Source of the DNA: an uncultured Eubacteriales bacterium
GTDB taxonomy: Bacteria; Bacillota; Clostridia; Christensenellales; Borkfalkiaceae
NCBI GenBank assembly: GCA_900549005.1
Contig: URMT01000053.1
Coordinates: forward strand, 1 to 11,177
Length of the DNA stretch: 11,177 bases
Reading direction: 5' to 3'
A program made the translations under genes and the position numbers. Below the pieces are notes generated by a model. It saw only the letters and a list, made by a program, of their open reading frames with translations. It made no database searches and was not told where the DNA came from. Shown in pieces: positions 6,034 through 11,177 of the stretch. Position 1 is the first letter of the stretch. Each line of letters begins with the position of its first letter.

Positions 6034-6072
6034 CGAAACTTCATCTTCCGACATTGACGCGATTATTGTTAC

Positions 6073-6120
6073 TGTCATTTCGCCCGAAACGAACGAAGTG
6101 AGCGTAGTCGAGAAATCTCA
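6073..6120. repeat. Dispersed-type intergenic element TGTCATTTCG...GAGAAATCTCA
   Basis: A 48-bp segment starts TGTCATTTCG and ends CGAGAAATCTCA. Its ends are imperfect inverted copies of each other, and TTTCG-CC-CGAAA forms a small hairpin inside. From memory, sequences of this form (with GAACGAAGTGAGC in the middle) recur in intergenic DNA of many bacterial genomes. Only one copy is present here, so the repeat call rests on recollection. Confidence 0.4.
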
Positions 6121-6206
6121 ACCGCAAAGGCGTCTGCTCTGCGCTTGCCCGTCATCTCTGCGCACAGGTTTTGTTTTTAAGTTTTTTAGTTGATAAGAGG
6201 TGTATT

Positions 6207-7523
6207 ATGGATTTATCGCCCAAACAGATAGTTCACGAACTCAATAAGTATATAATCGGTCAGGACGAGGCCAAAAAGGCCGTTGCTATCGCCCTCAGGA
6301 ACCGTTACAGGAGGAGTAAGCTCACTCCCGAACTGATGGAGGAGATTACCCCCAAAAATATCATTATGAAGGGCCCCACGGGCGTAGGCAAAACCGAAAT
6401 CGCCCGCAGGCTTGCAAAGCTGGTCAAAGCTCCCTTCCTGAAAGTCGAAGCCACCAAGTATACCGAGGTTGGATATGTGGGCAGGGACGTTGAGTCTATG
6501 GTCCGCGACCTTGCCGAGTGCGCCATCCGCCTCGTCCGTGAGGAAAAGACGGCGGAAGTGGAGTTCCGCGCCCGCGCTACGGCCGAAAGGAAGGTTGCCA
6601 AGGTGCTTGCCGAAAACAATAAGGCAGACCGCGGCGAACTTTCCAAAGAGGTTTTCGAACAGAACTTCGTCGACGCCATTCACGAGGGCAAGTACGACAA
6701 CGCCGTGATTGAAATCGACGTTGCCGACCAGCCCAAGCCGCTTGAACTTTCGGCGGCAGGCGGAGCGGCTATCGACCTCGGCTCGATATTCGGCGGAATG
6801 GGACTTCCGGGAAAAAGAAAACACCGCAAACTCACCGTAAAAGAGGCCGTCAACCTGCTTATGGCAGAGGAAGCTGACAAGCTGATAGATAACGACGCCG
6901 TAAACGCCGAGGCGATTAAGCGCGCCGAAAACGACGGTATAATCTTCATCGACGAGATAGATAAGATTGCGGGCAAGGGCAACACCTCGGGCGCGGACGT
7001 CTCGCGCGAGGGCGTTCAGCGCGACATACTGCCCATCGTAGAGGGCTGCACGGTTATGACTAAGTACGGCCCCGTAAAGACGGACTATATCCTCTTTATC
7101 GCGGCGGGCGCCTTCCACGTATCGAAAGTAGAGGACCTCATCCCCGAACTTCAAGGCAGATTCCCCATTCAGGTGGAGCTCTCCTCGCTCACTAAAAAGG
7201 ACTTCGTTGATATTTTAACCCAGCCCGAAAACGCAATAACCAGGCAGTATTCCGTACTGCTTGCCGTGGATAATATCGATTTGCGCTTCACGCAGGACGC
7301 AATCGAAAAGATAGCCGAAATCGCCGAGGACATAAATTCCACCTCCGAAGATATCGGCGCGCGCAGACTGCACACCGTAATGGAGTACCTTCTCGAAGAT
7401 ATCTCCTTCAACGCAGGCGGCGGCGACTATCCCGTAATTCCCGTAGAAATCAACAGCAAATACGTGGAAGAGCATCTGGATAAGATAATCAGGAACCGCG
7501 ACCTTAAAAAATACGTACTTTAA
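6207..7523 (+). CDS. hslU: HslU/ClpY, ATPase subunit of the HslUV protease
   Basis: HslU is a hexameric AAA+ unfoldase that feeds substrates to the HslV (ClpQ) peptidase. From ATG 6207 it has 438 residues, normal length. Visible are the N-terminal SPKQIVHELNKYIIGQDEAK, Walker A GPTGVGKT (56-63), pore loop GYVG (89-92), the intermediate I-domain (about 105-230), Walker B GIIFIDEIDKIAGKG (234-248), the QGRFPIQVEL segment and sensor-2 GARRLHTVMEYLLED. The tail DLKKYVL corresponds to the C-terminus that inserts into HslV. A TTG at 6171 in frame would add 12 residues, but ATG 6207 has AAGAGG at 6195-6200 and fits the family start. hslV, normally immediately upstream, is absent; repeat DNA lies there instead. 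Confidence 0.95.
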   Translation: MDLSPKQIVHELNKYIIGQDEAKKAVAIALRNRYRRSKLTPELMEEITPKNIIMKGPTGVGKTEIARRLAKLVKAPFLKVEATKYTEVGYVGRDVESMVRDLAECAIRLVREEKTAEVEFRARATAERKVAKVLAENNKADRGELSKEVFEQNFVDAIHEGKYDNAVIEIDVADQPKPLELSAAGGAAIDLGSIFGGMGLPGKRKHRKLTVKEAVNLLMAEEADKLIDNDAVNAEAIKRAENDGIIFIDEIDKIAGKGNTSGADVSREGVQRDILPIVEGCTVMTKYGPVKTDYILFIAAGAFHVSKVEDLIPELQGRFPIQVELSSLTKKDFVDILTQPENAITRQYSVLLAVDNIDLRFTQDAIEKIAEIAEDINSTSEDIGARRLHTVMEYLLEDISFNAGGGDYPVIPVEINSKYVEEHLDKIIRNRDLKKYVL

Positions 7524-7526
7524 GTT

Positions 7527-7566
7527 CACGAAAATTTAACTTTGGCCGAAAGTTAAATTTTCCGTG
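7527..7566. terminator. Long hairpin after hslU, probable terminator
   Basis: CACG plus AAAATTTAACTTT (7527-7543) pairs with AAAGTTAAATTTT, one bulged C, and CGTG (7549-7566), around a GGCCG loop. The 17-bp stem starts three bases after the hslU stop. It is AT-rich and is followed only by AGTTTT, so it may serve as much for mRNA 3'-end protection as for termination. Confidence 0.55.
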
Positions 7567-7572
7567 AGTTTT

Positions 7573-7691
7573 AGGGGTCAGCCCCTCTTTGCGCAATTTT
7601 AAGTGCCCACGAAGCGTATAATTGCGCAAATTCACCCTTGGTGAGCTCGCTTGCGCGACAAATTGGGTCTTTCTGCGCAAGGAAACCTTGC
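7573..7691. repeat. Cluster of small perfect palindromes upstream of hisS
   Basis: It contains AGGGG-TCAG-CCCCT (7573-7586), then an 11-bp perfect inverted repeat TTTGCGCAATT (7588-7598) with AATTGCGCAAA (7620-7630). CACC-CTT-GGTG (7633-7643), TCGC-TTGC-GCGA (7647-7658) and GCAAGG-AAA-CCTTGC (7677-7691) follow. The style, short perfect arms with 3-5-base loops, recalls 5943-6033. No T-box consensus (GGTGG-ACCGCG) is present, so this is not the usual tRNA-sensing leader of synthetase genes. Confidence 0.55.
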
Positions 7692-7783
7692 TTGAAACGT
7701 CATTTATTTAAGTAGCGTTGTAAGCAGAGTTGTTTTTATTTTCGGCAAAAACGAAAAATTCGTGAAAAAGAAAAGAGGTATAT

Positions 7784-9034
7784 ATGATTTCAGCACCAAA
7801 AGGTACAAAAGACGTTCTGCCGCAGGATTCGTACAGGTGGCACTACATAGAGGACGCGGCGCGCAGCACTGCCGAAGTTTTTAATTTGAAGGAGATTCGC
7901 ACGCCCGTTTTTGAACACACCGAGCTGTTTTTGCGCGGCGTTGGCGACACTACCGACGTCGTGAATAAGGAGATGTACACCTTCAAGGATAAGGGCGACC
8001 GCTCGATAACGTTGAAGCCCGAGGGAACGGCGGGCGTGGCGCGTTCGTTCATAGAAAACAACCTCGGCGCGGCGGGACTGCCCGTAAAGATGTACTATAT
8101 CATCCCCGCGTTCCGCTACGAACGCCCCCAGGCGGGCAGACTGCGCGAATTCCACCAGTTCGGCGTGGAAGTTTACGGCGCCGAGGGTGCCGACGCCGAC
8201 GCGGAAGTAATCTTCGCCGCCTCGTCCTTCCTGAAAAAGCTGGGCATACGGCAGGTAAAGCTAAACATAAATTCGATAGGCTGCAAAACCTGCCGCAAAA
8301 ATTATAACGAGCGGCTCAAAGCCTACCTTCTGCCTCATCTCGACGAAATGTGCTCCACCTGCCGCGAGCGGTTCGATAAAAATCCGCTCCGCATACTCGA
8401 TTGCAAGGAGGAGAAGTGCAGGGCAATAACGCACGGCGCGCCCAGAATAGTTGACTTTTTGTGCGAGGACTGCGCCGAACACTTCAAAAAGGTGCAAAAG
8501 TACCTCACGGCGGGCGGTGTGGAATTTTCGATAGACCCCAACATAGTGCGCGGGCTCGACTATTACACGCGCACCGTCTTTGAATTTGTTTCCGAAAGCG
8601 TAGGCGCGCAGGGCACCATATGCGGCGGCGGCAGGTACGACGGGCTCATCGAAGAGCTCGGCGGCACTCCTACCCCCGCGGTGGGCTTTGCCGTGGGCCT
8701 GGAACGTATGCTCCTTCTTATGGACAATACGGGAGTGAACATACCCAAGGCGCCCGGGCCCAAGGTGTTTTTTGCGGGAATGGACGAGGAAACCAGACGC
8801 CGCGCGTTCAGCTTCGTGTGTGAACTTCGCGCCGCTGGCATTTCGGCCGAGTGCGACCATATGGGCAGGTCTTTGAAGGCACAGTTCAAATATGCCGATA
8901 AGATTGGCGCCGAATACGTCGTGGTAATTGGCGAAGAGGAGATGGAAAGCGGCGTGTGCAGGGCCAAGCGAATGAGCGACGGGCACGTTGCAGAAGTCAA
9001 ATTTGCCGACGTCTGCGAATTTTTTTCTGAATAA
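7784..9034 (+). CDS. hisS: Histidyl-tRNA synthetase
   Basis: HisRS charges tRNA-His with histidine using ATP; it is a class II synthetase and a homodimer. The 416-residue protein starts APKGTKDVLP and contains LKPEGTAGVARSF (77-89), motif 2 FRYERPQAGRLREFHQFGVE (110-129), the HisRS signature RGLDYYTRTVFEF (256-268), GGGRYDGL (281-288) and motif 3 GFAVGLERML (301-310, R308). The C-terminal anticodon-binding domain spans about 325-416. Between motif 2 and the HisRS signature are four close cysteine pairs, C167/C170, C190/C193, C207/C212 and C227/C230. Such pairs occur in many clostridial HisRS and suggest metal binding. AGAGGT lies before ATG 7784. The upstream gap holds palindromes rather than a T-box. 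Confidence 0.97.
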   Translation: MISAPKGTKDVLPQDSYRWHYIEDAARSTAEVFNLKEIRTPVFEHTELFLRGVGDTTDVVNKEMYTFKDKGDRSITLKPEGTAGVARSFIENNLGAAGLPVKMYYIIPAFRYERPQAGRLREFHQFGVEVYGAEGADADAEVIFAASSFLKKLGIRQVKLNINSIGCKTCRKNYNERLKAYLLPHLDEMCSTCRERFDKNPLRILDCKEEKCRAITHGAPRIVDFLCEDCAEHFKKVQKYLTAGGVEFSIDPNIVRGLDYYTRTVFEFVSESVGAQGTICGGGRYDGLIEELGGTPTPAVGFAVGLERMLLLMDNTGVNIPKAPGPKVFFAGMDEETRRRAFSFVCELRAAGISAECDHMGRSLKAQFKYADKIGAEYVVVIGEEEMESGVCRAKRMSDGHVAEVKFADVCEFFSE

Positions 9035-9104
9035 ATAACTGTGTTCGTTGCGGCATATTCCCGCACCAATACACTTATTCTGCAAAAAATGCGTGCAAAA
9101 GCGT

Positions 9105-9133
9105 TTGAAATGCACACAATAGTTTTATATAAA
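9105..9133 (+). promoter_or_regulatory. Sigma-A promoter for trxA
   Basis: TTGAAA (9105-9110) and TATAAA (9128-9133) are spaced by 17 bp in an AT-rich stretch. Transcription would start near 9140, about 29 nt before the trxA ATG. The trxA ribosome binding site is a strong AGGAAGG at 9152-9158. Confidence 0.65.
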
Positions 9134-9168
9134 ATTAAGACTATAAATTTCAGGAAGGATAAAATTTT

Positions 9169-9480
9169 ATGAAACAGATAGACGAACAGCAGTTTAACGA
9201 ACTTATAGCGGGTTCCAAGCCCGTAGTATGCGATTTCTTCGCCACGTGGTGCGGCCCCTGCAAAATGCTTGCCCCCGTGCTCGAAAAGGTATCTGCCGAC
9301 TATGCGGACAAGGCTGAATTCGTAAAGGTAGACGTAGACGGCGCCCCCGCGCTCTCTGCGCAGTACGGAATAATGAGCATACCCTTCGTTGCCGTATTCA
9401 AAGACGGCAAGATGGCTGCAAAGTCAATAGGCTTTATGCCCGAAGGCGAAGTAAGGCAGTTCCTCGACGAAAATCTTTGA
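9169..9480 (+). CDS. trxA: Thioredoxin
   Basis: Thioredoxin is the small cytoplasmic dithiol protein that reduces disulphides in ribonucleotide reductase, peroxiredoxins and other partners, and is itself reduced by thioredoxin reductase. It has 103 residues with no signal peptide. The active site is ATWCGPCKM (25-33), redox cysteines C28 and C31. The structural cis-proline is P72 in MSIPFVAVFKDG. DVDGAPALSAQYGI (55-68) matches the conserved central region. Thioredoxin reductase is not in the window. The gene has its own promoter and a strong terminator, so it is probably a single-gene transcript. The symbol is by family; other trx paralogues may exist in the genome. Confidence 0.94.
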   Translation: MKQIDEQQFNELIAGSKPVVCDFFATWCGPCKMLAPVLEKVSADYADKAEFVKVDVDGAPALSAQYGIMSIPFVAVFKDGKMAAKSIGFMPEGEVRQFLDENL

Positions 9481-9520
9481 TTTAACCGAACTTTCTTTTG
9501 CAATCTCATATGTTTCAGGC

Positions 9521-9552
9521 AGCGGACGCGATTTGCGTCCGCTTTTTGCTTT
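9521..9552 (+). terminator. Intrinsic terminator of trxA
   Basis: A perfect 9-bp stem, AGCGGACGC (9521-9529) with GCGTCCGCT (9535-9543), loop GATTT, runs into a T-rich tract (TTTTGCTTTTT). It is a classical Rho-independent terminator. Confidence 0.93.
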
Positions 9553-9592
9553 TTAAAAGTAATAATTGCAAACTTTTGCGATTGATATGCCC

Positions 9593-9621
9593 TTTACAAT
9601 GCGGAACGGCGGCAGTATAAT
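9593..9621 (+). promoter_or_regulatory. Sigma-A promoter for the alcohol dehydrogenase gene
   Basis: TTTACA (9593-9598) and a perfect TATAAT (9616-9621) are separated by 17 bp. Predicted start is near 9628, about 38 nt before ATG 9666. No obvious operator dyad overlaps it. Confidence 0.8.
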
Positions 9622-9665
9622 GTTATAAAAGGCATTGCGATGCAATTTAAAACAAGGTGATTTTT

Positions 9666-10835
9666 ATGCAGTTTGAATTTTTTGTGCCCACGCGCATACT
9701 CTTCGGCGAGGGGACTGTGGACGAGCTTTCATCGCGCCCCCTTCCCGGCAGGCGTGCGCTTTTGGTGATATCGGGCGGCAGGTCGGCAAAGGCGAGCGGT
9801 GCATTCGATAAGGTATATGCCGCATTGAACGCCGCGGGCAGTCCTCCGGTGGTATACGATAAGGTCGGGGCAAATCCCACGCTCGCGTGCGTCAACGAGG
9901 GCGCCCGCATCGCGCGCGAAAACGGCTGCGACTTCGTGACCGCGCTCGGCGGAGGTTCGGTAATGGACGCCGCCAAGGCCATCGCCCTGACCGCGGCAAA
10001 CGGCGAAAATTATTGGGATTTCGTTTCGGCGGGCACGGGCGGCGGCAGGGCCATAACCAATGCGCCCCTGCCTTTGGTTGTAATAACCACTACCGCGGGG
10101 ACGGGTTCCGAAGCCGACGCCACGGCTGTGGTAACCAACCCCGCCACGGGCGAAAAGATAGGTTTTGTGCACCCCGGTATGTTCCCCGTGCTCTCGGTGG
10201 TCGATTCGTCGCTTACAAAGGGAGTGCCGCCCGCCCTCACCGCATATCAGGGATTCGACGCACTCTTTCACGCCACAGAGTGTTACGTTTCGAACAAGGC
10301 GAACAAGATGAGCGATATGCTCGCGCTGACTTCTGCGGGCTACGTATCAAAATATCTTGCGCGCGCTGTAAAAGACGGCGCCGACGAAGAAGCGCGCGAC
10401 GGAATGTCGTTCGCCAATATGCTTTCGGGTATGGTGATGACGCTTTCGGGCTGCACTTCAAAGCACGGAATGGAACACGCGATGAGCGCTTTAAGCCCCT
10501 CTTTGCCGCACGGCGCGGGACTTATAATGCTGGCGCCCGCATATTACGCGCATATGATTGAAGCGCACGTCTGCGACGACAGGTTTTGCGCCCTTGCAAA
10601 GGCGATGGGGAAGGAGAATTGTCAGGGGCCTTCCGATTTTATTTCCGTACTCAAAAAACTTATGTCGGACTGCGGCGTAGGCGGCCTCAAAATGTCTGAA
10701 TACGGCATTTCGCCGTCAGATTTCCCGTCGCTCGCAGATAATGCGATGTCCTCGATGAAGAGGGTATTTTTAAACGACCGCCTGCCTCTATCCCGCGAAG
10801 ACGTTATAGAAATATACAAAAAATCTTACAGGTAA
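9666..10835 (+). CDS. Iron-type (group III) alcohol dehydrogenase
   Basis: This is a cytoplasmic NAD(P)-dependent oxidoreductase of the metal-dependent Fe-ADH family, interconverting alcohols and aldehydes or ketones. The 389 residues show the N-terminal FFVPTRILFGEGTVDEL, nucleotide-binding GGGSVMDAAKAIA (95-107), TTTAGTGSEADATAVVTN (141-158), and likely metal ligands D198 and H202 in YQGFDALFHATE, H267 in SKHGMEHAMS and H282 in LPHGAGL. The last two ligands are one residue further apart than in FucO as I recall it. ATG 9666 is chosen because AAGGTGA lies at 9654-9660; an in-frame GTG at 9657 falls inside that site. It could be a butanol, lactaldehyde or 1,3-propanediol type enzyme; the substrate cannot be told. 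It has its own promoter and terminator. Confidence 0.92.
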   Translation: MQFEFFVPTRILFGEGTVDELSSRPLPGRRALLVISGGRSAKASGAFDKVYAALNAAGSPPVVYDKVGANPTLACVNEGARIARENGCDFVTALGGGSVMDAAKAIALTAANGENYWDFVSAGTGGGRAITNAPLPLVVITTTAGTGSEADATAVVTNPATGEKIGFVHPGMFPVLSVVDSSLTKGVPPALTAYQGFDALFHATECYVSNKANKMSDMLALTSAGYVSKYLARAVKDGADEEARDGMSFANMLSGMVMTLSGCTSKHGMEHAMSALSPSLPHGAGLIMLAPAYYAHMIEAHVCDDRFCALAKAMGKENCQGPSDFISVLKKLMSDCGVGGLKMSEYGISPSDFPSLADNAMSSMKRVFLNDRLPLSREDVIEIYKKSYR

Positions 10836-10841
10836 AAAAGT

Positions 10842-10882
10842 GCGGCGGGCGTGCCGTATGCGTGCCCGCCGCTTCCCGTTTT
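10842..10882 (+). terminator. Probable terminator after the alcohol dehydrogenase gene
   Basis: GCGGCGGGC (10842-10850) pairs perfectly with GCCCGCCGC (10864-10872) around a 13-base loop. It is followed by TTCCCGTTTT, a modest T-rich tail, and starts six bases after the stop codon. Confidence 0.75.
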
Positions 10883-10914
10883 AAAAGGTAGCGGCAAAAA
10901 TTTTTTTCAATCTG

Positions 10915-10943
10915 TTGTAAATTGCAAAATAATATGCTAAAAT
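10915..10943 (+). promoter_or_regulatory. Sigma-A promoter for glyA
   Basis: TTGTAA (10915-10920) and TAAAAT (10938-10943) have a 17-bp spacer, with TGC directly before the -10 as an extended element. Transcription would start near 10950, about 28 nt before the glyA ATG. I see no purine-type riboswitch in this short leader. Confidence 0.7.
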
Positions 10944-10977
10944 AAGTTAAATAAATAAATTTTACGGGAGCATTGAG

Positions 10978-11177
10978 ATGATAGATATATCTTTGATAGA
11001 ACAGACCGACCCCGAAGTCGCCGAAGCGTTGAAGCTGGAACTTGCACGCCAGCAGGGCAATATCGAGCTTATCGCAAGCGAAAACTTCGTTTCCCCCGCG
11101 GTTATGGCGGCGGCAGGCAGCCACCTTACCAACAAGTATGCCGAAGGCTACCCCGCGCACCGCTATTACGGCGGAGG
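10978..11177 (+). CDS. glyA: Serine hydroxymethyltransferase, N-terminal part (runs off the window)
   Basis: GlyA is a PLP enzyme that converts serine and tetrahydrofolate to glycine and 5,10-methylene-tetrahydrofolate, the main source of one-carbon units. The 66 visible residues include the family's highly conserved N-terminal block: [20 protein letters not shown], then [18 protein letters not shown], which carries active-site and dimer-interface residues. The catalytic PLP lysine lies beyond the window. GGGAG at 10966-10970 precedes ATG 10978 by seven bases. The start agrees with the usual short lead-in before the IASENF motif. The gene is cut by the window end, not truncated in the genome as far as can be seen. 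Confidence 0.95.
   Translation, partial: MIDISLIEQTDPEVAEALKLELARQQGNIELIASENFVSPAVMAAAGSHLTNKYAEGYPAHRYYGG

Larger units (their letters stand above)
5585..6206. other. Non-coding, repeat-rich intergenic region between ruvC and hslU
   Basis: No convincing gene is present. Longer open frames on either strand have no family-like motifs and run across the repeats. The region holds an inverted repeat with an internal direct repeat (5723-5757), a 27-bp direct repeat (5811-5837 and 5917-5943), a cluster of palindromes with TCATCAC-type heptamers (5943-6033), and a 48-bp element beginning TGTCATTTCG (6073-6120). I see no trace of hslV, ruvA or ruvB. No convincing sigma-A promoter for hslU could be placed. 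Confidence 0.7.

Noticed and set aside
6213-7154. A 313-codon open frame antisense to hslU
   Set aside because: hslU is unmistakable on the plus strand; the antisense frame is a by-product of its codon bias.
7573-7691. T-box riboswitch for hisS
   Set aside because: The conserved GGTGG-ACCGCG antiterminator bulge and a following terminator are not present.
8261-9115. A 284-codon open frame antisense to hisS
   Set aside because: It lies opposite the full set of HisRS motifs and has no recognisable domain.

Overview
This 11.2 kb window is a stretch of chromosome from an endospore-forming Firmicute, most likely an uncultured member of the Clostridia. The evidence is a complete spoIIA operon (spoIIAA-spoIIAB-sigF), strong AGAGG-type ribosome binding sites, sigma-A promoters with 17-bp spacers, and frequent ATA isoleucine codons in fairly GC-rich coding DNA. 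The narrower placement is inference; there is no rRNA or other taxonomic marker.

Layout from left to right. The end of an unrecognised reading frame (1-101) precedes the spoIIA operon (144-1621), which encodes the anti-anti-sigma factor, the anti-sigma kinase and sigma F. A strong promoter then drives a PLP-dependent aminotransferase (1848-3035). A small AT-richer Cro/CI-type regulator (3182-3385) follows, then three consecutive small hairpins and a bidirectional terminator. argH lies on the minus strand (3585-4964). It is divergent from ruvC (5087-5584), and the 120-bp gap between them holds face-to-face sigma-A promoters and two ARG-box-like dyads 21 bp apart. A 622-bp non-coding region (5585-6206) packed with short repeats separates ruvC from hslU (6207-7523). 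hslU has no hslV beside it. A second hairpin-rich gap (7524-7783) leads to hisS (7784-9034), trxA (9169-9480), an iron-type alcohol dehydrogenase (9666-10835) and the first 66 codons of glyA (10978 to the window end).

Apart from the spoIIA operon, most genes look like single-gene units: trxA, the alcohol dehydrogenase, glyA, the aminotransferase, argH and ruvC each have their own promoter candidate. The theme is housekeeping: sporulation control, amino-acid metabolism, DNA repair, proteostasis, translation and redox.

No defence system, CRISPR array, prophage or biosynthetic cluster is visible, and I do not claim a new multi-gene system. The most interesting signals are non-coding: (1) the heptamer-plus-palindrome array and other repeats between ruvC and hslU; (2) the candidate paired ArgR operator in the argH/ruvC divergent promoter; (3) hslU encoded apart from hslV but keeping the C-terminal tail that normally contacts HslV.
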